Shown here: positions 24,765 to 32,855 of the stretch, one piece after another
Numbering within the stretch: the first letter of the stretch is position 1
Layout of the letters: each line of letters opens with the position of its first letter
Assembly (NCBI RefSeq): GCF_009769165.1
Contig: NZ_CP043477.1
Span: 1 to 44,381 of the forward strand
Direction of reading: 5' to 3'
DNA from: Xanthomonas hyacinthi
GTDB taxonomy: Bacteria > Pseudomonadota > Gammaproteobacteria > Xanthomonadales > Xanthomonadaceae
DNA: 44,381 nt
Notes under the pieces: generated by a model
What the model was told of the DNA's origin: nothing
Database searches by the model: none
What the model saw: the letters and a program-made list of their open reading frames with translations, nothing else
Translations under genes and position numbers: made by a program

Positions 24765-25541
24765 TTAAAGCTGTTTCGACCAAGAGAAGTCACGGACGTA
24801 GATGCCAAGCGGGTTGTTGCGCACTTGCTCTTCCGTGGTGTTTGGAGTGGTGGCGACGGTGTAGACCGTGACCAAGGCCCGCATGCGGACCGGCAGGCCC
24901 TTCACGACGCCCTGCCGGTCGCGTGTCGTCTCCATCCAGTCCACTTGCCAGGTGTCGGGCGTCTGCGGGATCACCGAGAGAATTTCGGTGCTGACCGTTT
25001 CTTTCGCGGCGCGCTTGAACGGGCTGCTGTCCTCGCTGCCGTTCAACCATTCATTGGTCTTGGCCGTGGCCGGATCGTTGGCCGAAAGCATCGAGTAGAG
25101 CCGGAACACGGCCTTGCGCTGCAAGGCCACGTCAGGCGTCACCAAGCGGGCATCGCTGACGAACGAGGCCACCGAGGCGTGCACCACGCGCTGATCGACT
25201 GCAGCGGCCCGCTGTGCCGGCGCGACGGCCACCGCCTGGCCGAGCTTGTCTACCTCGACCACGTAGGGCACGAACTTCGATTGACTGCCAATGTGGATCA
25301 ACCCGCCCACGGCGGCCAGGACGATCAACAACGACAGAATGCCGACAACCTGCCAGGTCTGGCGCGACGAGACGACCGCGCCAACGTGTTCATTCCAGGT
25401 GCGGCGTGCCGCCAGGTACGGGTTTTCGACCTCGCCCCTGCGTCGGCCACCTTCCATCACCGAATCCGGTGCGCGCCGGGGATCAGCCGGCTGTGCGGGC
25501 TTCTTGAAAATCAAGCCCTTGATCGTGTCTGCAAAGCTCAT
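24765..25541 (-). CDS. trbF: TrbF (VirB8-like) inner-membrane protein
   Basis: A 258-residue VirB8 homologue with a cytoplasmic N-terminus, one membrane helix (WQVVGILSLLIVLAAVGGLIHIG, about residues 65-88) and a periplasmic NTF2-like domain (FVPYVVEVDKLGQAVAV onward). It nucleates assembly of the channel. RP4 TrbF is about 260 residues. It overlaps the trbE end by four bases (ATGA), so the two are translationally coupled. Confidence 0.94.
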   Translation of the reverse strand: MSFADTIKGLIFKKPAQPADPRRAPDSVMEGGRRRGEVENPYLAARRTWNEHVGAVVSSRQTWQVVGILSLLIVLAAVGGLIHIGSQSKFVPYVVEVDKLGQAVAVAPAQRAAAVDQRVVHASVASFVSDARLVTPDVALQRKAVFRLYSMLSANDPATAKTNEWLNGSEDSSPFKRAAKETVSTEILSVIPQTPDTWQVDWMETTRDRQGVVKGLPVRMRALVTVYTVATTPNTTEEQVRNNPLGIYVRDFSWSKQL

Positions 25542-28075
25542 GCTGCCACCCCATAGTCAGAAAGTTTCAAATTGCGGCCGGCGAGCCATTCATGCACCCA
25601 GGCATCGCCGAACTTGGTTTCGAGGCTCTTGATAGCCGCCACGGATTCCTTGTCGGACGCGCCGACGAACGCCAGGGCCAGCGGGCCTAGAGCCAGGTCG
25701 TAGAGTCGCCGACCGTTCTCGGAAACGTAGTAGTACTGCCGCTTCGGAATGGCCGTAGCCAGAATCTCAATCTGGCGAGCGTTGAGGCCCATGCGGCGAT
25801 AGAGCGCCGCCGTGTCCTCATCGCGGGCGTACACGTTGGGCAGGAAAATCTTGGTTGCGGTCGATTCCACGATCACGTCCAAGATGCCCGAGTTCGCCGC
25901 GTCGGAAAGGCTCTGCGTTGCCATGAGCACCAAGCAGTTCGCCTTGCGCAGCACCTTGAGCCATTCCCGAATCTTGGCGCGGAACGCCGGATGTCCCAGC
26001 ATCAGCCAGGCTTCGTCCAGGATGATGACGGCCGGCTGGCCTTTCAGGCTGCGCTCGATGCGGCGGAACAGGTAGAGCAGCGTCGGCAGGGCGTATTTCT
26101 CGCCCAGGTTCATCAGCTCTTCGATTTCAAAAACGGTGAAGTCGGTGAGCGACAAACCATCTTCTTCGGCATCGAGCAGATGGCCCATGTTGCCGTCCAC
26201 CGTGTACTGCCGGATCGCCTCGCGGATCGCTTCATCCTGGATCGTCACGCTGAATTCGGACAGCGTGCGCGCTCCGCTGGCGTGCATGCTCATGATCGCG
26301 TTCCCGATCTCATTGCGTTGCGCCGGGGTGGTTTCCACGTTGTTCAGCGCAAGGATCGTGTCGATCCACTCCATCGCCCAAGCCCGATCACTCTTCGATT
26401 CCAGGAACTGCAGAGGGCAGAAGGCCAGCTTGTCGTCATCGGCCGCCACGGTGAAGTGCTTGCCGCCCGTGGCCTTGGCCAAGGGGTACATGGACATGCC
26501 TTTGTCGAAGGCGTAGATCGACATGCCTTGATAGCGACGGAGCTGCGCCGCGATCAACGCAAGGTGCGTTGACTTGCCGGCACCCGTGGGACCGAACATG
26601 AAGGTGTGGCCCAGGTCGCGCACATGCAGGTTGAGACGGAACGGCGTGGCACCGTGCGTCACGCAATGCATGAGTGCCGGCGACAGCGGCGGATACATCG
26701 GGCAAGGCGCTTTGTTGAGGCCCGTCCAGATCGTGCTTGTCGGCAGCAGATCGGCCAGGTTCATCGTGTTGATGAGCGGGCGGCGAACGTTCTCCACGCC
26801 GTGGCCCGGAAGGCTTCCCAGGTAGGCGTCCAGCGTGTTGATTGTCTCGATCCGCGCAGCGAAGCCCAGGCGGTTGATGGCCTTTTCTACCTGGCGTGCA
26901 GAGGTTTCCAGCTTTTCGCGGTCTTCGTCCATCAGGACGACGACGCTGGTGTAGTAACCCACCGCGACCAGGCCGCTATTGACCTCGGCAATCGCAGACT
27001 CGGCATCGTTCACCATGGACATAGCGTCCTGGTCCACCGAGCCGGTATTCGTGTTGAACACCTGGTCGAAGAAGCCACGGATTTTTTGCTTCCACTTCTT
27101 GCGGAACTTGTCCAGGTGCTTCACGGCCTCGTGCGAGTCCATGAAGATGAAGCGGCTCGACCAGCGGTATTCGACGGGCAGCTCGCCCAGGGCGGTCAAG
27201 ACTCCCGGTGTTGACTCCAGAGGAAAGCCCTCGATGGCGACGACCTGGACGAACTTGCGGCCGATCTTGGGCACCACGCCGCCGAACAGTTCCTGGCCGC
27301 CGATCACGGCATCCAGGTACATCGGGTTGCTGGGCAGCAGCACAGGGTGATCCATGCCCGTGATGCAGAACTGCAGCCAGCGCAGCAGATCGTCATGCGT
27401 GACCGTGGAGCCGTCTTCGTTCACCACCTTGTTCCCACGCAGGCGCTGCAGCTTGACGGCCGACGAAAGGCGCGAGTCGATGCTGTTGCATTCGCGCTTG
27501 AAGTAGTCGATCAAGCCTTGCGTGCGGGCCTTGTTGCCGGGGGTCTTCGCTTCGTCATCGAACATCAGTTCAACGAACTTGCTTTGCGCCAGAAGCGGCG
27601 GAAAGTAGGTCATCGTGACGATGAAATAGCCCTCGTACATCGTGCCCAGGCCCTCGAAGAGTCGGCGGCGCTCTTCGTCCATGGCGGCCGACACCGGATC
27701 AGGGAAATGCGAAAGGCCCGTTTCGGTGTAGTTGGGTGCCGGCCGGCGCACGGCATCGACGTGGAGCATCCAGCCGTTACCCAGGCCCGCGAGCGCCTGA
27801 TTGATGCGGAACGACACCATTTCCCGCTGTTCATCGGTGCTGCTTGCGTTGTCGTCGCCCTTGTAGAGCCAAGAGGCGATGAACGACCCGTTCTTACCCA
27901 CGATCACGCCGTCATCGACCATGGCGGCGTAGTTGAGTAGATCGGCCAGGCCGGCGTCCTTGGAACGATGCTTTTTGAGCTTCAATTCCGCATCGACGGC
28001 TCGGATGCGAGCGAACAGGATGAGCAGCAGCAAGGCACCGAGCGCCGCGATGCCAATTGCGATTGCTTCGATCAT
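25538..28075 (-). CDS. trbE: TrbE (VirB4-like) ATPase
   Basis: The large conserved ATPase of the type IV secretion system, 845 residues (RP4 852). Its N-terminal domain carries one membrane segment (AIGIAALGALLLLILFAR). The Walker A motif is FGPTGAGKSTH around Lys501, the Walker B region is PAVIILDEAWLML further on, and the later block LVLMATQSLSDA completes the motor. It powers pilus assembly and substrate passage. It overlaps trbD by four bases at its start and trbF at its end, so trbD-trbE-trbF form a coupled unit. Confidence 0.97.
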   Translation of the reverse strand: MIEAIAIGIAALGALLLLILFARIRAVDAELKLKKHRSKDAGLADLLNYAAMVDDGVIVGKNGSFIASWLYKGDDNASSTDEQREMVSFRINQALAGLGNGWMLHVDAVRRPAPNYTETGLSHFPDPVSAAMDEERRRLFEGLGTMYEGYFIVTMTYFPPLLAQSKFVELMFDDEAKTPGNKARTQGLIDYFKRECNSIDSRLSSAVKLQRLRGNKVVNEDGSTVTHDDLLRWLQFCITGMDHPVLLPSNPMYLDAVIGGQELFGGVVPKIGRKFVQVVAIEGFPLESTPGVLTALGELPVEYRWSSRFIFMDSHEAVKHLDKFRKKWKQKIRGFFDQVFNTNTGSVDQDAMSMVNDAESAIAEVNSGLVAVGYYTSVVVLMDEDREKLETSARQVEKAINRLGFAARIETINTLDAYLGSLPGHGVENVRRPLINTMNLADLLPTSTIWTGLNKAPCPMYPPLSPALMHCVTHGATPFRLNLHVRDLGHTFMFGPTGAGKSTHLALIAAQLRRYQGMSIYAFDKGMSMYPLAKATGGKHFTVAADDDKLAFCPLQFLESKSDRAWAMEWIDTILALNNVETTPAQRNEIGNAIMSMHASGARTLSEFSVTIQDEAIREAIRQYTVDGNMGHLLDAEEDGLSLTDFTVFEIEELMNLGEKYALPTLLYLFRRIERSLKGQPAVIILDEAWLMLGHPAFRAKIREWLKVLRKANCLVLMATQSLSDAANSGILDVIVESTATKIFLPNVYARDEDTAALYRRMGLNARQIEILATAIPKRQYYYVSENGRRLYDLALGPLALAFVGASDKESVAAIKSLETKFGDAWVHEWLAGRNLKLSDYGVAA

Positions 28076-28383
28076 TTGTATTGCTTCCCTTGGCTATTCG
28101 GGTTCAGTCGGAAAGGCGTGCTGCGCGCTGGGTAGTACCCCTTGTACTTACGGTGACGCAGGTACACGAAGCGCAGCTTGGGATCGGACTTCGCCATGAG
28201 CCGGCACGCGAAGAGCGCACCGAACCACAGCAGAAGCCCGATCACCGTTGCCCTCAGTTCTTGGGCGCTGAAAATCAGCGCGAAGGCCAGAAGACCCGAA
28301 AACATCACCAGTTCACGATCCCCACCCATGAACAGGTTGTCTCGGTTCCCGGCGCGACGAATGGGGATCGTGCGGAGGGCCAT
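28072..28383 (-). CDS. trbD: TrbD (VirB3-like) membrane protein
   Basis: A 103-residue membrane protein with a double hydrophobic segment (ELVMFSGLLAFALIFSAQELRATVIGLLLWFGALFAC) and a basic tail. Size, order and the coupled start with trbE identify it as the VirB3-type partner of the ATPase TrbE. The first residues (ALRTIPIRRAGNRDNLFMGGDREL) are the typical TrbD opening. It follows trbC by two bases. Confidence 0.93.
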   Translation of the reverse strand: MALRTIPIRRAGNRDNLFMGGDRELVMFSGLLAFALIFSAQELRATVIGLLLWFGALFACRLMAKSDPKLRFVYLRHRKYKGYYPARSTPFRLNPNSQGKQYK

Positions 28384-28385
28384 CG

Positions 28386-28814
28386 TTAGACCGTGCGGAC
28401 GCTGTTGGTCAGAACCGATGCGGCCTTGAGCTGGTGCATCACGGCATCGCCCAGCGCAGCAATCTCAGCGCCACGGCCGAAGAAGGTGCTCATCACGTTC
28501 TGCGCGCCGACCAGGAGGGCCATCACCAGGACGAGGAAAATCAGCGTGCGGAAGAAGCCATTCAGGTCGCCGCCGAAGATCAGCACGCCGCCCGCGATCA
28601 CGATGCCGATGATCGACAGCGCGAAGGCCACGGGGCCGGTGACGGAATTGCGCAGGTTCGTCAACCAGCTTTCATAGGGCAGCGAGCCGCCCGTGCCTTC
28701 CGAGGCAAAGGCATGCTGTGGAGACAGCAGGAAAAGCACCATCAGCAGCGCCGCGCCGATGTAGAACATCGTCGTGCGGTTGATGGCGAAGGGACGGAGA
28801 AGAGACGCTTGCAT
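28386..28814 (-). CDS. trbC: TrbC prepilin, cyclic pilin precursor
   Basis: A 142-residue prepilin of the conjugative pilus (RP4 145). After a long leader the mature part begins at Ser38 in [12 protein letters not shown]4 pilin is a 78-residue ring made by removing an AEIA tetrapeptide with TraF. Here residues 38-115 are exactly 78 long, end in FFGRG and are followed by AEIA at 116-119, so the ring should be Ser38-Gly115. The core has two hydrophobic segments ([21 protein letters not shown] and [17 protein letters not shown]). It lies just after trbB and before trbD. The last 23 residues differ most from RP4. Confidence 0.96.
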   Translation of the reverse strand: MQASLLRPFAINRTTMFYIGAALLMVLFLLSPQHAFASEGTGGSLPYESWLTNLRNSVTGPVAFALSIIGIVIAGGVLIFGGDLNGFFRTLIFLVLVMALLVGAQNVMSTFFGRGAEIAALGDAVMHQLKAASVLTNSVRTV

Positions 28815-28825
28815 TGGAAATACTC

Positions 28826-29788
28826 CTAGAGGGTTTTGGTGATGTAGCGGCCGTCCACGTACCCGGAAACCTCAAGGATTTCTTGGATGCGGCGACCGCC
28901 TTCAGGGGTGCGGGCGATATGAACAACGACATGAACCACCTCGCCTATCAGCGGTTCAATTTCGGCCGGTGCCGACTCATTACGGGTAATGAGCGACCTC
29001 AGACGAGCCAGGCCAGCGGCTGCGTTGTTGGCGTGGAGCGTTGCCGCCCCACCCTCGTGCCCGGTGTTCCAGGCATCGAGCAAATCCAACGCTTCCGCCC
29101 CACGCACTTCCCCGACCAGAATCCGGTCAGGGCGCATGCGCAGAGTCGCTTTCAGAAGCGCCGTCATCGGCACTTCCAAGGACGTGTGGTACTGAACGAA
29201 GTTTTCAGCGGCGCATTGAATTTCGCCGGTGTCTTCGATGATGAAAACGCGCTCCATGGGATCGCAAATCACCATCTCATTGATGATCGCGTTCACGAGC
29301 GTGGTCTTGCCCGAGCCAGTGCCGCCAATCACCAGGATGTTCCGGTGGTTCTTGACGGCGGCTTTCAGGGCCTCGTACTGGCCCTGCGTCATGGTGCCGG
29401 CCTCGACGTATTGCTCCAGCGTGAAGATGGCCACGGCCTTCTTGCGGATTGCAAACGTGGGCGCAGGCACCACCGGGGGGAGCTGGCCCGCGAAGCGCGA
29501 GCCATCAAGCGGCAACTCCCCTTCCAGGATGGGCTTGCCGCGTGTGACTTCCTTGCCGTGGTAGCCGGCAATGGTTTTGATGATCGCTTCGGACTGCGCC
29601 ACGCGCAGCGACCCGATGCACTTCATCTTTTCGCCAAGCCTTTCCTGCCACAGCTTGCCGTCCGCGTTGAGCATGATTTCGACCGTGCGAGGGTCATTCA
29701 ATGCACCCAAGAGCAGCGGCCCCATGTCGCGTTCCAATTTCTTCTTGGCCCGCTCTTTGAGCGTTGAGAAGTCTTCTGTGTCTGCCAT
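28826..29788 (-). CDS. trbB: TrbB (VirB11-like) ATPase
   Basis: Cytoplasmic hexameric ATPase that drives pilus assembly and substrate switching. The ATG at 29788 (MADTEDF) is chosen over an upstream in-frame start: it has AGGA ahead and gives 320 residues, the RP4 TrbB length. The Walker A motif [11 protein letters not shown] has Lys161, and it is followed by an Asp box ([10 protein letters not shown]), Walker B ([26 protein letters not shown]) and an invariant His ([14 protein letters not shown]). It is the first gene of the long trb operon, under a TrbA/KorB-controlled promoter. trbC follows after an 11-base gap. Confidence 0.96.
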   Translation of the reverse strand: MADTEDFSTLKERAKKKLERDMGPLLLGALNDPRTVEIMLNADGKLWQERLGEKMKCIGSLRVAQSEAIIKTIAGYHGKEVTRGKPILEGELPLDGSRFAGQLPPVVPAPTFAIRKKAVAIFTLEQYVEAGTMTQGQYEALKAAVKNHRNILVIGGTGSGKTTLVNAIINEMVICDPMERVFIIEDTGEIQCAAENFVQYHTSLEVPMTALLKATLRMRPDRILVGEVRGAEALDLLDAWNTGHEGGAATLHANNAAAGLARLRSLITRNESAPAEIEPLIGEVVHVVVHIARTPEGGRRIQEILEVSGYVDGRYITKTL

Positions 29789-29870
29789 GTCCGTCCTGTT
29801 CCATTTCGTTCGTCGTATTCTACACGGACAAACGATATACCGAACAGGAAAGCAAGGCAAGCCAAAGCCT
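29789..29870 (-). promoter_or_regulatory. trbB promoter region with TrbA-type site
   Basis: Read leftward, this stretch includes GGTATA and TAGAAT hexamers and, at 29833-29842 (plus strand), CGATATACCG: one base from the TrbA operator CGATATATCG and identical to the site before traG. A shared TrbA site would tie the two transfer operons together. The exact -35/-10 pair is uncertain, so only the region is given. Confidence 0.6.
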
Positions 29871-30013
29871 TCAACGAACTGTTACCCCTGTTGACAAATG
29901 GGGTGCCCGGTTGAAGGCTGCGGGGTGAAAGGAGGCGCTGGCTGGCGAGTTGCGCGGCTGGCTGGCGGCTGGGTTGCTACCCAGCGAAGCGGCAATCCCC
30001 GTGAATGGGGGGC

Positions 30014-30026
30014 TTTAGCCGCTAAA
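30014..30026. promoter_or_regulatory. Distant KorB operator of trbB
   Basis: Exact TTTAGCCGCTAAA between trbA and trbB, roughly 200 bases upstream of the likely trbB start of transcription. In RK2 a KorB site about 190 bases upstream represses the trbB promoter at a distance, so spacing as well as sequence is kept. Confidence 0.9.
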
Positions 30027-30042
30027 AATTTCCCCTCTGGCG

Positions 30043-30420
30043 TCAGGACTTTTTGCCTTTACTTTTGGCTATTTGCTTCCTGTTCGCCTCATCCCATTGC
30101 CGCACTGTGAATGCCTGGTACTCGTTGAGGATCGCCGCTATGCGTGCGAACCCGTCCGGGAGACTCTTGGGGGCCTTGCCCCCGGACAAGGCGTCCAGCG
30201 TTGCCTTGTCCAAGTCGGTCATTTCCAAAAGGGTCGGCAATGGGACGCTCAAGGCGTCCGCAATGGAACCCATGATCTTGAGGGAAGGATTGGCCTTCCC
30301 GTTGGTCAAGTCGGACAGGAATGATATGGACATTCCTGCCTTCTCGGCGAGGTCATGCTTCGTCATTCCTTGCTCTTCGAGCAGGCGTAAGACGTTCGTA
30401 AAGAATATCTGGTTGTACAC
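30043..30420 (-). CDS. trbA: TrbA transfer-gene repressor
   Basis: A 125-residue global repressor of the transfer genes (RP4 about 121). The N-terminal lambda-type helix-turn-helix is visible in MTKHDLAEKAGMSISFLSDLTNGKANPSL (residues 19-47). The C-terminal part, LPDGFARIAAILNEYQAFTVRQW, is the KorA/TrbA dimerisation motif, shared with KorA and KlcB here. The start is taken as the GTG at 30420, where the frame opens with MYNQIFF. It is divergent from trfA, and the intergenic region carries a KorB and a KorA site. Candidate TrbA sites lie before traG, trbB and in the oriT region. Family and role are secure; the start is slightly less so. Confidence 0.93.
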   Translation of the reverse strand: MYNQIFFTNVLRLLEEQGMTKHDLAEKAGMSISFLSDLTNGKANPSLKIMGSIADALSVPLPTLLEMTDLDKATLDALSGGKAPKSLPDGFARIAAILNEYQAFTVRQWDEANRKQIAKSKGKKS

Positions 30421-30454
30421 GGTCGGCTATGCCTTGCGATCCGCAGCTCAAAAT

Positions 30455-30500
30455 TTTAGCCGCTAAAGTTCTTGACGGGGAGACCGTGTTTAGCTAAACT
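30455..30500 (+). promoter_or_regulatory. trfA promoter with KorB and KorA operators
   Basis: -35 TTGACG (30472-30477), 17-base spacer, -10 TAAACT (30495-30500). The -10 lies inside an exact KorA operator GTTTAGCTAAAC (30488-30499), and an exact KorB operator lies at 30455-30467 just upstream. This is the trfA promoter of the IncP-1 type, controlled by both repressors. trbA diverges from the same stretch, so the KorB site may act on both genes. Confidence 0.9.
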
Positions 30501-30530
30501 TCGAGTTCTCTAGCGCAAGAAAATCAATGC

Positions 30531-30719
30531 ATGAGCCTAAACAGGTTCCAATTTATCGGTAATCTTACCCGCGATGAAGGGGCGAGCGATACATCAAGCT
30601 GCAGAGCAGATGCGATCCCCTCCCCTGGCGTCCAATCGGCTGTTTTGATACCGATGCGTCGAGCGACGGCAGGAGTTACGCCGCCGAATCACCCGCCGTT
30701 GGCATTTGCCGTGGCGTAA
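30531..30719 (+). pseudogene. ssb: Truncated ssb
   Basis: The first 15 or so codons, MSLNRFQFIGNLTRD, match the start of the IncP-1 Ssb single-strand binding protein (RP4 starts MSHNQFQFIGNLTRD as I recall). After that the frame reads unrelated, mostly polar sequence and stops at 30719, so the rest of the OB-fold is missing. In IncP plasmids ssb lies upstream of trfA and overlaps the start of the long TrfA form; here that segment has been deleted. It may still be translated into a 62-residue peptide, but no DNA-binding function is expected. Confidence 0.8.
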
Positions 30720-30740
30720 TTTCCATTCGGAGGAACCTCA

Positions 30741-31610
30741 ATGTCCGCACCCGCCCCAGCGCCGAAACGAAAAACCGCCGTCGAGAAGACCGCCGACAAG
30801 GTGAGCGAAGTCAAGCAGGCCGCTTTGCTCAAGCACACGAAAGAGCAGATCAAGGCAATGCAGCTTTCGCTGTTCGACCTCGCGCCTTGGGGCGACGACA
30901 TGCGGGCGATGCCGAACGACCTGGCGCGTGCTGCGCTTTTCACGACCAGGAACAAGAAGACCCCGCGTGAGGTGCGGCAGCAACACGTAATTTTTCACGT
31001 CAATAAGGACGTGCTCATCACCTATACCGGGATCGAGCTGCGGGCCGATGACGACGAGCTGGTTTGGCAGCAGGTTCTTGAATACGCGAAGCGCTCGCCG
31101 GTCGGTACGCCCGTTTCCTTCACGTTCTACGAGCTTTGCACGGACCTGGGCTGGCCGATCAACGGCCGGTACTACGACAAGGCCGAAGAGTGCCTGACGC
31201 GCCTGCAGGCGACCGCCATGCAGTTCAGTTCGGGCCGGATCGGCCGGCTTGAATCGGTGTCCCTGATCCATCGCTTCCGCGTGCTGGATCGCGGCAAGAA
31301 AACGTCGCGCTGTCAGGTCGAAATCGACGAGGAAATGGTAGTGCTTTTTGCCGGCGATCACTACTCGAAATTCGTGTGGGAAAAGTACCGCGAGCTGTCC
31401 CCTACTGCCCGGCGCATGTTCGATTACTTCGTCTCTCACAAGGAACCCTTCCCCTTGAAGCTGGAGACGTTCAGGCTGATGTGCGGGTCCGATTCGGCCA
31501 GGCTCAAGAAGTGGCGCGAGCAGACCGGCCAGGCGTGCGAAGAGTTGAGCCAGAGCGGGCTTATCAAGCTGTCATGGGTGCAGGGTGACTCGATCTACTG
31601 CCAGCGGTAG
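30741..31610 (+). CDS. trfA: TrfA replication initiator, short form only
   Basis: Iteron-binding initiator that opens oriV and loads the host helicase. From the ATG at 30741 (site CGGAGG) it has 289 residues, like the short RK2 form TrfA-33 (285). The winged-helix parts are seen in MQLSLFDLAPWGDDMRAMPNDLARAALFTTR, VIFHVNKDVLITYTGIELRADDDELVWQQVL and LSPTARRMFDYFVSHKEPFPL. The Gln-Leu-Ser-Leu-Phe motif (QLSLF, residues 35-39) is the beta-clamp contact known in TrfA. A TAA in frame at 30717 rules out a longer form, and no other start lies upstream. The long TrfA-44 form is needed in some hosts, such as P. aeruginosa, so host range may differ. Confidence 0.96.
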   Translation: MSAPAPAPKRKTAVEKTADKVSEVKQAALLKHTKEQIKAMQLSLFDLAPWGDDMRAMPNDLARAALFTTRNKKTPREVRQQHVIFHVNKDVLITYTGIELRADDDELVWQQVLEYAKRSPVGTPVSFTFYELCTDLGWPINGRYYDKAEECLTRLQATAMQFSSGRIGRLESVSLIHRFRVLDRGKKTSRCQVEIDEEMVVLFAGDHYSKFVWEKYRELSPTARRMFDYFVSHKEPFPLKLETFRLMCGSDSARLKKWREQTGQACEELSQSGLIKLSWVQGDSIYCQR

Positions 31611-31632
31611 ACCAGGTGGACATGCGACAGAG

Positions 31633-31657
31633 AACGGGGGCCTAGGCTCCCGTTTTT
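31633..31657 (+). terminator. Terminator after trfA
   Basis: Hairpin ACGGGGGCC-TA-GGCTCCCGT with one G-T pair, followed by five T residues, 23 bases after the trfA stop. It separates trfA from oriV. Confidence 0.8.
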
Positions 31658-31660
31658 CAT

Positions 31661-32050
31661 TGACAGATGAGGGGCGCAGCGGCGGCATGCAGACACTTGA
31701 GGGGCCAAGCCAGGGACGGGGAATTTTCGCGGGCGCGAAAACCGGCTATGTCGTGCTGCGCATCGAGCCACGTTCCGCGTCTCGACCCCTGCGGGCTTCC
31801 AGCGCCTTTCCGACGCTCACCGGGTCCATGCCCCTCGCCGCTGGGCTTGCAGGCCCGCCAGTGGGCCATACGGCCGCCGCAAGCGGCCATCCAAGGCCGG
31901 CCGATCCCTCCCCGGGGGCCATGTCTGCCGAAGATCCACCCGCGCCCTGTGGGCGGCTTGTGGACAAATCGGCCCACCGTGACACTTGGGGGGCGTTCAT
32001 TGACACTTGGGGGGCAGAGTACCCCGGCGCACTGCAGACACTTGAGGGGC
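31661..32050 (+). repeat. Upstream iterons of oriV
   Basis: Five copies spread ahead of the main group: 31661-31675 (TGACAGATGAGGGGC form), 31691-31705, 31980-31994 and 32001-32015 (TGACACTTGGGGGGC form), and 32036-32050. In RK2 similar outlying iterons help copy-number control. The gap from 31706 to 31979 contains none. Confidence 0.85.
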
Positions 32051-32148
32051 AAACGTCAGTTTTCAGCCTGGCCAGGCTTGGCCAAGTGCCTGCAGGCGCT
32101 CGCCGCGGTCAAGTTATGCACAGGAACTGTGCATAAGCCTGTGGAAAA
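31959..32148. promoter_or_regulatory. DnaA-box-like sites of oriV
   Basis: TGTGGACAA at 31959-31967, an inverted pair TTATGCACA (32114-32122) and TGTGCATAA (32128-32136), and TGTGGAAAA at 32140-32148; each is one or two changes from TTATCCACA in either direction. They lie just upstream of the five-iteron cluster, as DnaA boxes do in RK2. Confidence 0.65.
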
Positions 32149-32160
32149 GCCCGATTTCTA

Positions 32161-32266
32161 TAGACACTTGAGGGGCGCAACCCTAGACACTTGGGGGGCG
32201 GCTTCCTTGACACTTGGGGGGCCAGCTACAGACATTTGAGGGGCGCACCCTAGACACTTGAGGGGC
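32161..32266 (+). repeat. Main iteron cluster, five copies
   Basis: Iterons at 32161-32176, 32184-32199, 32207-32222, 32229-32244 and 32251-32266, each (T)(A/T)GACA(C/T)TTG(A/G)GGGGC, with 22- or 23-base periods, that is two helical turns so that TrfA binds one face. Two use GGGGGG in place of GAGGGG. Confidence 0.92.
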
Positions 32267-32269
32267 AGC

Positions 32270-32385
32270 GGTTTTGCTTTTTTCTTGGCGTATCAACGAC
32301 TTACGGCATGTTTTCCGATGCGCTAACCGCTTTATAACCGCTTTCTAAACCGAATTTAATAAACCGTAGTTATTAACCTGCGTGC
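32270..32385. other. AT-rich region of oriV
   Basis: Marked local drop in GC just after the last iteron, with runs such as TTTTGCTTTTTTC, CTTTATAACCG, GAATTTAATAAACC and GTAGTTATTAACC. It is the expected site where the strands open after TrfA and DnaA bind. Confidence 0.75.
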
Positions 32386-32461
32386 TTAAAAAGCACGCGC
32401 CGAAGGGGGGAGACCCCCCTTCTCGATCCCACCCGGCCGCAAGCGGCCTCCCATCCCCCCC

Positions 32462-32607
32462 AGGGGCTGCGCCCCTCGGCCTTCGGCCTCACCTGCATTC
32501 GAGCTGCGCCTAACGGCGCAGAGGGCTACCAAACAGGCGCAAGCGCCTGCAACAGCCCTAATTTCGTCTCCAGGTCGCTGCGCTATGCCCAAAGGGGCTG
32601 CGCCCCT
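32462..32607. repeat. GC-rich hairpins after oriV
   Basis: The 15-mer AGGGGC-TGC-GCCCCT occurs twice, at 32462-32476 and 32593-32607, each a perfect small hairpin. Another dyad, CAGGCGC-AA-GCGCCTG, lies at 32534-32549. From 32386 to 32770 no gene is seen; the stretch is mostly such GC-rich dyads. Confidence 0.7.
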
Positions 32608-32742
32608 CTGGACTCCTGCAACTGTTCATGCCGCACAACCATCGCGGCCAAGATGGAAGGACTGCGCAGCGCAACGGCCGCAAGGTTTTACTCCAAGGGG
32701 GGAAAGGGCCGGCGACCGTTAGCCGGATTGCTGGGAAAAGTG

Positions 32743-32757
32743 GCCCCTCAAGTGTCA
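32743..32757 (-). repeat. Inverted distal iteron
   Basis: GCCCCTCAAGTGTCA is the exact reverse complement of TGACACTTGAGGGGC. A lone inverted iteron at the far side of oriV is also described for RK2. Confidence 0.85.
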
Positions 32758-32775
32758 AAGAAACGCGGGTACAGG

Positions 32776-32805
32776 TTGACGGACTAGGGCATTTTGCCCT
32801 ATAAT
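32776..32805 (+). promoter_or_regulatory. KorC-type promoter of the gene at 32856
   Basis: -35 TTGACG (32776-32781) and -10 TATAAT (32800-32805), 18 bases apart, with the palindrome TAGGGCATTTTGCCCTA (32785-32801) between them. The RK2 KorC operator is TAGGGCATAATGCCCTA as I recall. It is the first of three copies of this promoter design. Confidence 0.85.
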
Positions 32806-32855
32806 TGATGGCAAGGCCGGGCGCTTCGCCCAGGTCAACAACCGGAGCATTTCCG

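Larger units (their letters stand above)
31661..32757. other. oriV: oriV, vegetative replication origin
   Basis: IncP-1-type origin read from its parts. About eleven iterons of the type GACACTTGAGGGGC are visible, five of them regularly spaced (32161-32266), with others before and one inverted copy after; DnaA-box-like sequences lie just before the main cluster; an AT-rich stretch of about 100 bases follows it, and then a GC-rich hairpin zone. The order iterons, DnaA boxes, iterons, AT-rich, GC-rich is that of RK2 oriV. The zone has no supported gene: open frames there overlap iterons and lack any match. TrfA binds the iterons; the AT-rich part is where melting would start. Confidence 0.93.

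Noticed and set aside
23778..25556. 592-codon plus-strand frame across trbH, trbG and trbF
   Set aside because: Crosses three well-supported minus-strand genes; translation rich in Arg/His/Gly without motifs.
31585..32239. Plus-strand open frames in oriV
   Set aside because: They read through iterons and DnaA-like boxes; repeats explain the open frame, and there is no supported start.
32462..32607. Hairpin repeats as a CRISPR array
   Set aside because: Only two identical 15-mers, each a self-palindrome, with no regular spacers and no cas genes anywhere.
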